A DNA stretch of 64,000 nucleotides from Pandoraea horticolens (GTDB lineage: Bacteria; Pseudomonadota; Gammaproteobacteria; Burkholderiales; Burkholderiaceae). The notes under the pieces were generated by a model, which saw only the letters and a program-made list of their open reading frames with translations, ran no database searches and had not been told where the DNA came from. The stretch covers positions 1 through 64,000 of the forward strand of contig NZ_CABPSM010000007.1 in the NCBI RefSeq assembly GCF_902459555.1, written 5' to 3'. The position numbers and the translations under genes are program-made. Below, in pieces: positions 16,981-25,807 of the stretch (position 1 is its first letter; each line of letters opens with the position of its first letter).

Positions 16981-18795
16981 TCAGACCCGAGTCGATTCGA
17001 CGTCGATGTGCGCAACACTGGACCGTGTGCGCGTCACACCCGCCGGGTCGTCCGGCGGCGATTCGACATCGTGCGCCGCTCCCGCGCACGACGACGATGA
17101 CAACGACGACGACGACACCGCCCGCTCCAGCAGCGCCGAACTCCAGTGCTGATACAGCAGCAATAGCCGATACGACGCGCGCGCCGGGGTTGCAACGCCC
17201 CACCGCCACGCGTCGCCCGTCCAGCGATGTCCCCAAGGACTCTCCCCCGGTTTCAGGCTCAGATAGCTGATACCGTCGACGCACGACGTATGGCATAGCA
17301 CGCCGAACCGCTCGCAAACGCCATCGATCTCGCTTGCCGTCAACGACTCGCACGAAGCGAGTAAGTGCTCACGCAGCACGTCATGCGATGCGATCTTCGT
17401 CAGAAGCGGCGTGTCGCAGTGCGCGCAGAGCTGCGTCATGCGCGCTACGCGGTCAAGCACCGCCGTCTGGTCCGCAGCAGGCACGTCTGCGAGCCGCGCA
17501 CAAAGCAACTGCCACCGATGCGTCAAATCTTGCGCGTCAAGCGTGAACGCAGTATTGCGCGCCCATGTGCCCAGCAAACTCGTCACTGCGCGACAGGAAT
17601 CGAGCATCAGACCCGCCACGCGCAAGACGCCCCGGTAGCCATTGATTTCGGCTGGCGGACTCGTGAACCACGATGGCACCCAGAGCCCCAGCCGCGCGGG
17701 CGGTATCGCCGTATTGGCGAATGTGAAAAGCGTCGCCACGTCGCGAGCCCGCGTGAGCGTGCCTAACGTGTTGCGCCCCGACGTGGGCGCCGCCGGCGGC
17801 GGCATCGCGACGCACGCCTCCAGCAACCGGCATCCCGCGTCCATGCGTTTGAGCACTTCGTCGACCGCATGATGGCGAATCAACGTCGGCGAACCGAGCG
17901 ACTGCGTGATGACCCCCTTCGCGCCCTCGAACGCCAGCAGCGTCCAGTCGGCCCACGGCACCCCGAATGGCGTGTTCGCTGCCGACGCGCCGCGAACGGT
18001 AGCTTGCGGGCCGTCACCCTCCGTTGCCCCCTGTTGATGGAAGCACGCGGCAATGATCGCGAGCATCGACAGATTGCCGACAAGGGACAACGCGTCGCGC
18101 GCTCCTCGGAAGCGCCACCCCCGGTCGCCCGTCGCGGCGATCGTCTCGAGCCATTGCGCGATATCGCGGTGCACCTGCTCGACCGCGATGCCGCAGGGGA
18201 CGAAAAGGTCGGGAGCGGTGAGCGCGCCGTCACCGTGAGTGGGCGCCAACATCGCTTCGACCTGCACCAGCGTATCTCCCAGACGCGCATCTCGCTGATG
18301 TGCAAGATCGAACTCCTTGCGATAGAAGTGCTGACATGGCCCGGTACTCACCCACAAGCCCGCCCACGCCAGGGCAAATGCACGCGCTAGCTCAGGATCG
18401 ATACGACGCGACGTGTCGATGCCGTTGCGCCCTGCATCGCAGGCCGCGTTGGCCGTTCGCGCCAGACCTTCACCAAGCCCGTTTGCCCCGGCGCGATGCT
18501 GCGCCGACGCCTCATGCATGTCTGCTAACTCAATGTCTGGCGTCGTGCACCTGCCAACGTTCCAACCGTTTTCGCCTACACCGTTCGGGTACCACATCGC
18601 TCCCCCCACATAATCGTCGCCGGGCGCGCCGGCAAACTGTCGACTATAGGCAGGCGGCACCGAACGCGTAGCACCCCGTCGAGCGGACACGCACGCCGGC
18701 CCCGGCAATCCGGTCTCAACGGCAATGAACGTCACGCACAGCGCCCTCCCCAGCGAGTGCCCACTTACGCAGCTTGCACAGGCGCGGGAATGCAT
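16981..18795 (-). CDS. Unrecognised protein of about 600 residues
   Basis: A long open frame with no family I recognise. The frame opens at 18990, but the first 65 codons look like non-coding translation, so the ATG at 18795 (MHSRACASCV, weak ribosome site) is my best start; 18597 (MWYPNGVGENGW) is another option. The product is rich in Ala, Cys, Trp and His, with moderately hydrophobic helices such as LARAFALAWAGLWVS and LSLVGNLSMLAIIAACF but no clear membrane anchor. The tail carries SSSSLSSSS, encoded by a trinucleotide repeat at 17089-17116 that could slip. It is divergent from the PilZ gene. The helical, orphan character would suit a secreted effector or a lineage-specific protein, but nothing proves it. 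Confidence 0.55.
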   Translation of the reverse strand: MHSRACASCVSGHSLGRALCVTFIAVETGLPGPACVSARRGATRSVPPAYSRQFAGAPGDDYVGGAMWYPNGVGENGWNVGRCTTPDIELADMHEASAQHRAGANGLGEGLARTANAACDAGRNGIDTSRRIDPELARAFALAWAGLWVSTGPCQHFYRKEFDLAHQRDARLGDTLVQVEAMLAPTHGDGALTAPDLFVPCGIAVEQVHRDIAQWLETIAATGDRGWRFRGARDALSLVGNLSMLAIIAACFHQQGATEGDGPQATVRGASAANTPFGVPWADWTLLAFEGAKGVITQSLGSPTLIRHHAVDEVLKRMDAGCRLLEACVAMPPPAAPTSGRNTLGTLTRARDVATLFTFANTAIPPARLGLWVPSWFTSPPAEINGYRGVLRVAGLMLDSCRAVTSLLGTWARNTAFTLDAQDLTHRWQLLCARLADVPAADQTAVLDRVARMTQLCAHCDTPLLTKIASHDVLREHLLASCESLTASEIDGVCERFGVLCHTSCVDGISYLSLKPGESPWGHRWTGDAWRWGVATPARASYRLLLLYQHWSSALLERAVSSSSLSSSSCAGAAHDVESPPDDPAGVTRTRSSVAHIDVESTRV

Positions 18796-18999
18796 CCCCT
18801 CTCGCCAAGTGCCAATGCGGCGCGGTAGACTTTCGCCAACCCTGACGTCTGCGGTTCTGTTTGCACGCTTTGGCGAGTACCCACTTCGCTGACATTGACG
18901 CGAAGCCAGTGTGCCGATGCCACCCCTGCCAACCGGCCAACGATCCACGACCTTTCGACGCCCCAACGCGAGCGCGCCTGTCGCGCACACCTAGCTTCT

Positions 19000-19941
19000 A
19001 TGCCCAACACCCCTTCTCAAGCGTCTGCCACCACCGCGCTTCCCCTCGTCCCGCTCACGCCCGACGAGATACCGCTGGGGGACGCCCTGCCCTGGGCTAT
19101 CGTCGATCAAACCGGAGAACCGTTGCTCGCCGAAGGCGACATGGTTCCCACGCAGGCTGGACGTGACTGGCTCTTCACCTCGTTCGCGCCGCACCGGATG
19201 GCCAATCTCGGCGAAGACGACGCGGCGCTGGCCGACATTGCTCCGTCACCGGCACCGGCCACCGGCGAACCCACGTCCGCCGCTGGGATGCCCCCAGCGC
19301 AGTACGCGCTCACCGACCTCAATCTGCGCCCCGGCGATTGGCTACAGATTCAATTGCCGCCAGGGGCCGGATCGCAGCGGGTGCGCACGCGCGTCATTGG
19401 TCATGCACCGAATCAGATGCTGTTCGTCACGGTGCCGACCGGCCGCACTGCACCTCCCGCCTTGCAAGCGAGCGAGCGACTTGAACTGTGGACTTTCTCG
19501 GAGGAAGACATTTACCACTTCGTCTGTACCGTCGAACGTGCCGAGCGAGCGCCGTTCGATTACGTCATTCTCTCGGCACCCGCGCAGATTCGCCGCAAGG
19601 TGCTGCGCCGTTCTCAACGCGTGTCCGCGAAGCGGGTCGCGTCGGTCGTCGCGGGTGAGGCGAGTCACCTCGCATTGCTGCAGGACGTGAGCGCCGAAGG
19701 CGTTTCACTGCTGGCGGACACGCCGCTTGGCGCGCCCGGCGAGCGCATGCAACTGGCATTTCGCGTGCGTGTCGGTGAAATCGACATGCCCATCGAAGCC
19801 ACCGGCATGATTCGCGGCGTTCAACAAGGCGATGACGGAAGCTACCTTCACGGCATCGAATTGCCCATGCTCAAACCCTCGCATTACGCCGCACTCAAGT
19901 GCTACGTCTATGAGCGCCTGCTCGCGCTCGGGGGGGCCTGA
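19000..19941 (+). CDS. PilZ-domain protein, YcgR-like c-di-GMP receptor
   Basis: A 313-residue protein. About residues 105-195 form the YcgR-N type beta domain (NLRPGDWLQIQLP start) and the C-terminal 110 residues are a PilZ domain with the c-di-GMP RxxxR motif at Arg203-Arg207 and DxSxxG at 229-234 (DVSAEG). YcgR-like proteins bind c-di-GMP and slow flagella or alter surface processes. The N-terminal 100 residues (PWAIVDQTGEPLLAEGD) form an extra domain often seen in Burkholderiales. The start at 19000 was preferred to 18895, since the earlier codons do not resemble protein. Its stop overlaps the iclR-type start as TGATG, an unusual partner for a PilZ gene. Confidence 0.8.
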   Translation: MPNTPSQASATTALPLVPLTPDEIPLGDALPWAIVDQTGEPLLAEGDMVPTQAGRDWLFTSFAPHRMANLGEDDAALADIAPSPAPATGEPTSAAGMPPAQYALTDLNLRPGDWLQIQLPPGAGSQRVRTRVIGHAPNQMLFVTVPTGRTAPPALQASERLELWTFSEEDIYHFVCTVERAERAPFDYVILSAPAQIRRKVLRRSQRVSAKRVASVVAGEASHLALLQDVSAEGVSLLADTPLGAPGERMQLAFRVRVGEIDMPIEATGMIRGVQQGDDGSYLHGIELPMLKPSHYAALKCYVYERLLALGGA

Positions 19942-20732
19942 TGGCAAAGCCGAAGTCCGTGCAAGCCGAGCGGCCCCGCACACTCGCCAGTCAGACACTT
20001 TTCCGCGGTCTCGATATCGTGGAAGCGGTCGCCGCCGGCATCGACACCGTGCCGGCCCTGTGCGCACACACCGGCATCACGCCGTCGACAACGCACCGCA
20101 TTGCATCGGCCCTGGTGCACGCGGGGTATCTGCGATTCGAACCGCGTCGCGGTTATCGCCTGGGTAACAAGCTCATCGAGTTGGGTTTTCTCGCGTATCG
20201 TCAGATCGACTTGCCGCGTGTCGCCCGGCCGACGCTGGAGCAGTTGGCAAGCGAGACACAGGACACCGTACATCTGGCCGTCGCCGATGGCTGGGAGGTG
20301 ATGTACCTCGACAAGTTGCCGGGGCAACGCGCCGTGGAAATCAGCTCGCGCATCGGCGGTCGCAAGCCGATCTGCGTGACCGGCGTGGGCAAGGCGTTGC
20401 TGCTCGATCAGGACGAAGCGCAATGGCAAGCGCAGCTCAAGCACTATCAAGCGCAACAGCCCTCGCATCCGGTCGACACGGCGGCATGGCTCGCTCGCAT
20501 GCATGACTATGCCCGCCTCGGTTACGCCTTCGATCTGGAAGACGATACACCGCAGATCCGTTGCGTGGCGGCCCCGGTGTACGACGCAAGCCAGCACATC
20601 GTGGCCGCCATCAGTGTCTCGAGTACGACCAAGTACATGAGCCGCGAGCGCATGCAGGAACTCGTGCCGCGCGTGAAAAGCGCCGCGGCACAGATCAGCC
20701 GTCAGCTCGGGTGGTCCGGCAACACACGCTGA
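19941..20732 (+). CDS. IclR-family transcriptional regulator
   Basis: A 263-residue regulator with an IclR winged helix at about residues 12-75 (QTLFRGLDIVEAVAAG, STTHRIASALVHAGYL) and the IclR effector domain beyond residue 90 (ARPTLEQLASETQDTVHLAV to SVSSTTKYMS). IclR proteins sense aromatic or small organic acids; MhpR and relatives control aromatic meta-cleavage genes. It converges on the aldolase/acetaldehyde dehydrogenase operon, so it may control it, acting at the palindrome at 22895-22921. The gene starts at the A of the PilZ stop TGA. Confidence 0.88.
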   Translation: MAKPKSVQAERPRTLASQTLFRGLDIVEAVAAGIDTVPALCAHTGITPSTTHRIASALVHAGYLRFEPRRGYRLGNKLIELGFLAYRQIDLPRVARPTLEQLASETQDTVHLAVADGWEVMYLDKLPGQRAVEISSRIGGRKPICVTGVGKALLLDQDEAQWQAQLKHYQAQQPSHPVDTAAWLARMHDYARLGYAFDLEDDTPQIRCVAAPVYDASQHIVAAISVSSTTKYMSRERMQELVPRVKSAAAQISRQLGWSGNTR

Positions 20733-20751
20733 CTCCCCTCATCGACAGACG

Positions 20752-20791
20752 AAAAAAAGCCGGCCCCTGCCTGAAGGGGGCAGGGGCCGGC
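20752..20791 (-). terminator. Strong terminator of the aldolase operon
   Basis: A 13-bp perfect stem, GCCGGCCCCTGCC (20759-20771) with GGCAGGGGCCGGC (20779-20791), loop of seven, and A7 at 20752-20758, which is U7 on the minus strand. It lies 27 bases past the aldolase stop and separates it from the convergent iclR-type gene. Confidence 0.92.
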
Positions 20792-20817
20792 ATCGCTACC
20801 GCGTCGGAGATGCTACG

Positions 20818-21837
20818 TCAGGCAGCGCGACGCTTGAGCAGATCGAGCGCAACGTCGACGATCATGTCCTCCTGACCGCCCACCATGCGACGCTGCCCCA
20901 GCTCGACAAGAATGTCGACGGTCTTGAGGTCATAGCGCGCCGCAGCAGCTTCGGCGTGACGCAGGAAGCTCGAGTACACACCGGCATAGCCGAGCGCCAA
21001 CGTCTCACGATCCACCCGCACGGCACGATCTTGCAGCGGACGCACGATGTCATCGGCCGCGTCCATCAGCGTGTACAGATCGCAGCCGTGGTTCCAGCCC
21101 AGACGCGACGCCGCCGCGACGAACACTTCCAGCGGCGCATTGCCCGCGCCCGCGCCCATGCCCGCAAGGCTGGCGTCGATGCGATCGCAACCCTCTTCCA
21201 CCGCAACGATAGAGTTCGCCACACCCAGACTCAGATTGTGGTGCGCGTGCATGCCCGTAAGGGTCTCGGGCTTGAGCACCTCCTTGAATGCGCGGAAGCG
21301 GTCTCGCACATCGTTCATACCCAGTGCGCCGCCCGAATCGACCACATAGATGCAGGTCGCGCCGTACGACTCCATCAGTTTGGCCTGTTCGGCCAGATGC
21401 TGCGGCGTGGTCATGTGGCTCATCATCAGGAAGCCGACGGTATCCATGCCCAACTCGCGAGCGTATGCAATGTGCTGACAGGAGACGTCGGCCTCGGTGC
21501 AATGCGTTGCGATACGGACCACGCGGGCGCCGGCATCGTAGGCTTCACGCAGATCGTGCACAGTGCCCACGCCCGGCAGCAACAGCGTGGCGACCTTGGC
21601 ATGCGTCACGGTCTCCGCCACGGCGGCGATCCACTCGAGATCGGTGTGCGCGCCAAAACCATAGTTGAAGCTCGAACCGGCGAGGCCGTCGCCGTGCGCC
21701 ACTTCGATGGAATCGACGCGGGCGGCATCCAGCGCGGCGGCAATCGCCTTCACGTTGGCAATGCTGTACTGGTGACGAATCGCGTGGCTGCCGTCGCGCA
21801 GCGTCACGTCGGAGATATAGAGCTTTTTCTGCGTCAT
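20818..21837 (-). CDS. mhpE: 4-hydroxy-2-oxovalerate aldolase
   Basis: A 339-residue DRE-TIM aldolase that splits 4-hydroxy-2-oxovalerate into pyruvate and acetaldehyde at the end of aromatic meta-cleavage. The N-terminal [13 protein letters not shown] gives the conserved Arg14, Asp15 and His18, and the [13 protein letters not shown] segment gives the metal-binding His-x-His. It forms a channelled complex with the acetaldehyde dehydrogenase encoded just upstream (34 bases). The frame extends to 21915, but the ATG at 21837 has AGGAGA nearby and matches the family start [10 protein letters not shown]. The same protein is called DmpG, BphI or MhpE in different pathways. Confidence 0.93.
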   Translation of the reverse strand: MTQKKLYISDVTLRDGSHAIRHQYSIANVKAIAAALDAARVDSIEVAHGDGLAGSSFNYGFGAHTDLEWIAAVAETVTHAKVATLLLPGVGTVHDLREAYDAGARVVRIATHCTEADVSCQHIAYARELGMDTVGFLMMSHMTTPQHLAEQAKLMESYGATCIYVVDSGGALGMNDVRDRFRAFKEVLKPETLTGMHAHHNLSLGVANSIVAVEEGCDRIDASLAGMGAGAGNAPLEVFVAAASRLGWNHGCDLYTLMDAADDIVRPLQDRAVRVDRETLALGYAGVYSSFLRHAEAAAARYDLKTVDILVELGQRRMVGGQEDMIVDVALDLLKRRAA

Positions 21838-21871
21838 GATGGGGTATGTCTCCTGATAGCGCGCGCGACGC

Positions 21872-22816
21872 TCAAGCGGCAAGCGCCAGGCGGGTGGCGG
21901 CGATACGATCGGCACAGGCCAGCGCGGCGCTGGTCATGATGTCGAGGTTGCCCGCGTAGGCCGGCAAATAGTGCGCGGCACCTTCCACTTCGAGGAAAAC
22001 CGAAGTCTTCAAGCCGGTGAGCTTGCCCAGCCCCGGTACGTTCAGCACGCGCGAAGCGTCGAACAACTCGAACTGCACTTGTTGCTTGAGGCGGTAACCC
22101 GGCACATAGGCATGCACCTTGTCGACCATCGCCTGAATGCTGGCTTCGATGGCAGCCTGATCGCCCGGCTCCGACAGCACGAACACGGTGTCGCGCATGA
22201 TGAGCGGCGGCTCGGCCGGGTTCAGCACGATGATCGCCTTGCCGCGCGAGGCGCCACCCAGCACTTCGATCGCCTTCGACGTCGTTTCGGTGAACTCGTC
22301 GATATTGGCGCGCGTGCCGGGACCTGCCGACTTGCTCGAGATCGACGCGACGATCTCCGCGTAATGCACCTTCGCCACTTGCGAGATAGCCGCCACCATG
22401 GGAATCGTCGCCTGACCGCCGCACGTCACCATGTTGATGTTGCGCGCGTCCAGATGCGCGTCGAGGTTGATCGACGGGATTACATACGGGCCGATGGCCG
22501 CAGGCGTCAGATCGATCACCTGTACGCCGCGCGCTTGCAACAGCGCGTTGTGATGCGCATGCGCCTTGGCCGACGTGGCGTCGAATACGATGCGAATGTC
22601 TTCGAAGCCCGGCATCGCCAACAGACCGTCGATACCGCCGGCCGTGACCGGCACGCCCAGGCGCTGCGCGCGCGCCAAACCATCCGAGGCCGGATCGATA
22701 CCGACCATCGCCCCCATTTCCAGATGCTCGCTGTTACGCATCACCTTGATCATCAGGTCGGTGCCGATGTTGCCCGAGCCAATGATCGCCACTTTCTGTT
22801 TGTGTCGTTCCGTCAC
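21872..22816 (-). CDS. mhpF: Acetaldehyde dehydrogenase (acylating)
   Basis: A 314-residue NAD- and CoA-dependent dehydrogenase turning acetaldehyde into acetyl-CoA. The Rossmann motif [12 protein letters not shown] is at residues 9-20 and the catalytic Cys132 sits in [11 protein letters not shown], the same number as in DmpF. The start is a GTG at 22816 with AGGAG six bases upstream; an in-frame ATG at 22858 has no such site. It precedes the aldolase gene and the two proteins form a complex that passes acetaldehyde directly. The usual third gene, a 2-hydroxypentadienoate hydratase, is not in the window. Confidence 0.93.
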   Translation of the reverse strand: MTERHKQKVAIIGSGNIGTDLMIKVMRNSEHLEMGAMVGIDPASDGLARAQRLGVPVTAGGIDGLLAMPGFEDIRIVFDATSAKAHAHHNALLQARGVQVIDLTPAAIGPYVIPSINLDAHLDARNINMVTCGGQATIPMVAAISQVAKVHYAEIVASISSKSAGPGTRANIDEFTETTSKAIEVLGGASRGKAIIVLNPAEPPLIMRDTVFVLSEPGDQAAIEASIQAMVDKVHAYVPGYRLKQQVQFELFDASRVLNVPGLGKLTGLKTSVFLEVEGAAHYLPAYAGNLDIMTSAALACADRIAATRLALAA

Positions 22817-22894
22817 TGTCGTCTCCTGAACGTGTCCGTCCGCCGGTATGAGGCGCATCGTAATTCCGCGACAACTTAAATGTCAATATGTAAA

Positions 22895-22921
22895 CATTGA
22901 TCTCATATATTGAGATCAATG
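22895..22921. promoter_or_regulatory. 27-bp palindrome, likely operator of the aldolase operon
   Basis: CATTGATCTCA (22895-22905) and TGAGATCAATG (22911-22921) are perfect 11-bp arms around TATAT. It lies 79-105 bases upstream of the GTG start of the dehydrogenase gene, in the only space where its promoter can be. An overlapping weaker inverted repeat, TCAAT...ATTGA, is next to it. A dimeric regulator, perhaps the nearby IclR-type protein, is the likely reader. Confidence 0.7.
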
Positions 22922-22932
22922 ACGAGTATGGC

Positions 22933-23020
22933 TTATCCACACTTTTTGTTCACAAGCCCGTTGATAACTTGCGGAAAAGCATGACAAGTCGCTGATTCGA
23001 CAGGGAAGAATTGCCGCGCG
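22933..23020 (+). repeat. DnaA-box repeat, copy 1 of 3
   Basis: Starts with TTATCCACA (22933-22941), a perfect DnaA box, then GTTCACAAG at offset 15 and GTTGATAAC at offset 27, which read backwards is a second box-like site. AAGTC and TGAT at offsets 53 and 60 and TTGCCGCGCG at offset 78 align without gaps with copies 2 and 3. Confidence 0.8.
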
Positions 23021-23078
23021 CGAAAGTTGTGCCATGTGCTGCAAAACAAGGCGTGGCGCGGGTTTGGCCAAGGATGGG

Positions 23079-23166
23079 TTATCCACAGAATCTGTTTACA
23101 AGCCAGTGGACAACTCGCGGATAGACGACTCAAGTCCTTGATCGGGTGGAGGAAAAATGCGGCGCG
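23079..23166 (+). repeat. DnaA-box repeat, copy 2 of 3
   Basis: Starts with TTATCCACA (23079-23087), then GTTTACAAG at offset 15, GTGGACAAC at offset 27, AAGTC at 53, TGAT at 60 and ATGCGGCGCG at 78. It starts 146 bases after copy 1, and the bases between the copies are not obviously repeated. Confidence 0.8.
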
Positions 23167-23252
23167 CATTTGCTGCGCCCTCTCGGTATCCTATTGAGCG
23201 CCAGTCTTCGCGCGGCCTGAGGCGTGCGCGACCGGGTCCACGCGGCTCGGTG

Positions 23253-23340
23253 TTATCCACAGAAAATGTTCACAACCCGGTGAATAACACGTCGATATCC
23301 GCGATATCTCATTGACGCGAAAGGACATCTTTGCCGCGCA
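23253..23340 (+). repeat. DnaA-box repeat, copy 3 of 3
   Basis: Starts with TTATCCACA (23253-23261), then GTTCACAAC at offset 15, GTGAATAAC at offset 27, TGAC at 60 and TTGCCGCGCA at 78. It starts 174 bases after copy 2. Together the three copies fill most of the 733-base gene-free stretch between the dehydrogenase gene and pagP. Confidence 0.8.
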
Positions 23341-23549
23341 ACAGGTTCGGTCAATCGATGCATCATGAGTGAGCATTCGCGCAAACAGGCGGCGTTTCGA
23401 ACTTTTGCGGTGGTGGTGAGGTCTAGAGACTTGAATGCCGGTCACGCGATGCATTGCGGTGATACCGCCGATGTCCGCCATGTCCCTATGGTCCGCACGA
23501 TGTCGACACTTACCATCGACACGTTTTTCGCAAAAAGACGCACTCAACC

Positions 23550-24212
23550 ATGCCTACGAACCCCCGACTCACCGGGCGGCTCGCGCTTTCGATTCGACTC
23601 GCACCGCTTGCCTCCCCCTGCCGGAAGTCGCCACACCCTCGGCGCCGCTCGCTCGCTGCCCTCGGCGCCGCATCGATATTCCTGTCGCCACTCGCAGCGC
23701 AGGCCGACGACGCTCCCGGCGGCATTTCGACCTGGGCCGGCGCCATCGTCGATGAATTCCGCGACGTGGCGACACAGGGGGCAAGCGATCTGTACGTGCC
23801 GCTGCGTACGCATCACCTGCGCTTCGCGTACACCCGCGAAAAGATCGCCCAATACAATGAAAACCCGTGGGGTCTCGGCTACGGCCGCGTGCTGTCCGAC
23901 GGCAAGAACGGCTCACGCATGCTGTACGCCATGGCGTTCAAAGATTCGCACAACGACTGGTCGCCGATGGCGGGTTATGGGCGCATCTGGAACGTCGCGA
24001 CTGCCGGCCCCGTGCGATTCGGCCTCGGCTACACCGTCTTTCTGATGTCGCGCTCCGACACGCTCCGCGGTGTGCCCTTCCCTGCCGCGCTGCCCCTCGC
24101 AGAAATCGGCGTGGGGCGCGCATCCGTCTCGACCGCTTACGTGCCGGGCGGCAAAGGCAACGGCAACGTGCTGTTCATCTTCGGGCGCTACACGTTCGGC
24201 AAACCAGGCTGA
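23550..24212 (+). CDS. pagP: Lipid A palmitoyltransferase PagP
   Basis: A 220-residue outer-membrane acyltransferase that moves palmitate from phospholipid to lipid A. The barrel starts with DLYVPLRTHHLRFAYTREKI; His89, and Asp132-Ser133 in AFKDSHNDW, match the catalytic His, Asp and Ser of E. coli PagP, and the end YVPGGKGNGNVLFIFGRYTF is typical. The N-terminus is long (about 52 residues), with a basic stretch RRRSLAALG before the hydrophobic signal core, so the true start may be a later non-ATG codon. It has no operon partner. The adjacent repeats place its promoter within 23341-23549. Confidence 0.9.
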   Translation: MPTNPRLTGRLALSIRLAPLASPCRKSPHPRRRSLAALGAASIFLSPLAAQADDAPGGISTWAGAIVDEFRDVATQGASDLYVPLRTHHLRFAYTREKIAQYNENPWGLGYGRVLSDGKNGSRMLYAMAFKDSHNDWSPMAGYGRIWNVATAGPVRFGLGYTVFLMSRSDTLRGVPFPAALPLAEIGVGRASVSTAYVPGGKGNGNVLFIFGRYTFGKPG

Positions 24213-24234
24213 GTCCCCGCCTTCGACAGGCCGC

Positions 24235-25560
24235 TCACGTCGGCGTCACGGCCGATTTCTCATCGGTGACATCGGTGCCGGGTTCCGATTCGGGCATGAT
24301 CCGCGCACACCATGCACCGAAGCCGGCGATGTAACTGTAGGCCAGCGCCGGGACAAGGAACGACAGCACGATTCCGACACTGTCCGCCAGCGCGCCTTGC
24401 AGGTACGGCAATATCGCGCCACCGACAATCGCCATGCAGATCAACCCGCCGCCCTCGCTGACGCGTGCCCCGAGCCCGCCCACGGAGAGCGAGAAAATCG
24501 TCGGAAACATGATTGCGTTGCCAAGACCGCAAGCCAGCAACAGCCACATTGCAAACGACGCGTGCAACGCCAGCGACGCGAGAATCAGCGTCAGGTTGTA
24601 GAGCGCGCACAGGCTCAAGAGTCGTCCCGCCGACACCTTGCGCAGCAGCCACGCTCCTACGAATCTCCCCACCATCGCTCCCCCCCAGTAAAACGCCAGA
24701 TAACGGCTCGCATGCGCGTGGTCGAGAATGCCCGTGCCCGTTTGCGTCAGGTAGACGATCAGGAAGCTGCCGATACTGACTTCTGCCCCGACATAAAGAA
24801 ATAGCGCCACGATGCCGTAACGCAATGGACGGTGTGCCATCAAGCTATGTACGTTACCGAGCAAGCCCGGCGGTGTGGCATGGGCGGTGCGCTGCTCGGG
24901 CAGCGTCAATCGCCAGAGCACCACGCCGCCGATGGCGAGCACTGCGGCGAGCAAGCCATAGGGACCTCGTACGCTGTCCACGGCGTGAGCGCTGGCTGTC
25001 GTTGCCTGCGGCGCGAGGATCCAGAGCGCGGCGAGCGGCGGCCCGACGGTCGTTCCCAGCGAGTTGAACGCTTGCACGAGTGTGAGACGGCTTGCCGCAG
25101 CGCCGCGCGAACCCAAGGTCTCGACATAGGCGTTCACGGCGACTTGCAGCAGGGTAATGCCGCTCGCCAGCACGAAAAGCGCGGCAAGAAAGCAGGGATA
25201 GGACGTCAGCGCGGCCGCCGGAAAAAACAGTGCGCAGCCCAGACCCGCCAGCCATAGGGAACTGGCCAGCGCACGTCGATAGCCGACACGCGCGGTGTAT
25301 TGCCCCGCCGGGTACGACACCACGAAATAGGCAGCGAAGAAACTGGATTGAATCAGCGCCGCGTCACGATAGGTCAAGTCGAAGGCCGCCTTGAAGTGAG
25401 GCACGAGAATATCGTTCAGCGACGTAATGAGCCCCACGGCGAAGAAAAGCGTCGCGAGCATCGCAAGGACGCGATTCACGGAAGGCATGGGGGATGCAGG
25501 GGAGTCATTGGGAGGGGGTAAATCGGAACGGCCGGGGGCATTCGTGCGATCGACAAGCAT
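24235..25560 (-). CDS. MFS sugar transporter, FHS (FucP-like) family
   Basis: A 441-residue, 12-segment carrier resembling the fucose/glucose:H+ symporter family: LFFAVGLITSLNDILVPHFKAAF at the start, SSFFAAYFVVSYPAGQYTARVGYRRAL, QVAVNAYVETLG and a late FLYVGAEVSIGSFLIVYL segment. It probably imports a hexose or deoxyhexose by proton symport. The ATG at 25560 has TGGAGA seven bases upstream. It stands alone and converges on pagP with 22 bases between the stops. Confidence 0.85.
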   Translation of the reverse strand: MLVDRTNAPGRSDLPPPNDSPASPMPSVNRVLAMLATLFFAVGLITSLNDILVPHFKAAFDLTYRDAALIQSSFFAAYFVVSYPAGQYTARVGYRRALASSLWLAGLGCALFFPAAALTSYPCFLAALFVLASGITLLQVAVNAYVETLGSRGAAASRLTLVQAFNSLGTTVGPPLAALWILAPQATTASAHAVDSVRGPYGLLAAVLAIGGVVLWRLTLPEQRTAHATPPGLLGNVHSLMAHRPLRYGIVALFLYVGAEVSIGSFLIVYLTQTGTGILDHAHASRYLAFYWGGAMVGRFVGAWLLRKVSAGRLLSLCALYNLTLILASLALHASFAMWLLLACGLGNAIMFPTIFSLSVGGLGARVSEGGGLICMAIVGGAILPYLQGALADSVGIVLSFLVPALAYSYIAGFGAWCARIMPESEPGTDVTDEKSAVTPT

Positions 25561-25807
25561 GCATGTCTCCAGAAGCCAACGGGCAGTGGCTCATTGAATG
25601 AGGGGCCAATGCCCGTCAGTGTAGAACGCGCTATCGATGCCGGGATACGGGTGAATTCTCATAATTGCGTGACGCTGCAATGGCATGCGATACGCCTTCG
25701 ATTCCCCGTTTCCCCTTGCTTTTCGCTGTTTTCGGCGCTTGTCAGCCGACGTCTTTTGATCGACTATCCGCAGGCATAAGATATGCCGCCACATTCGAGG
25801 AAACATC

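Noticed and set aside
22933-23340. The three repeats as a CRISPR array
   Set aside because: Units are 88 bp, diverged, and separated by unequal 58- and 86-base spacers; no cas genes are present.
22859-23549. The DnaA-box block as the chromosome origin
   Set aside because: No dnaA, dnaN, rpmH, parAB or gidA gene is near and the flanking genes are metabolic. A titration or repeat role fits better; oriC is not supported.
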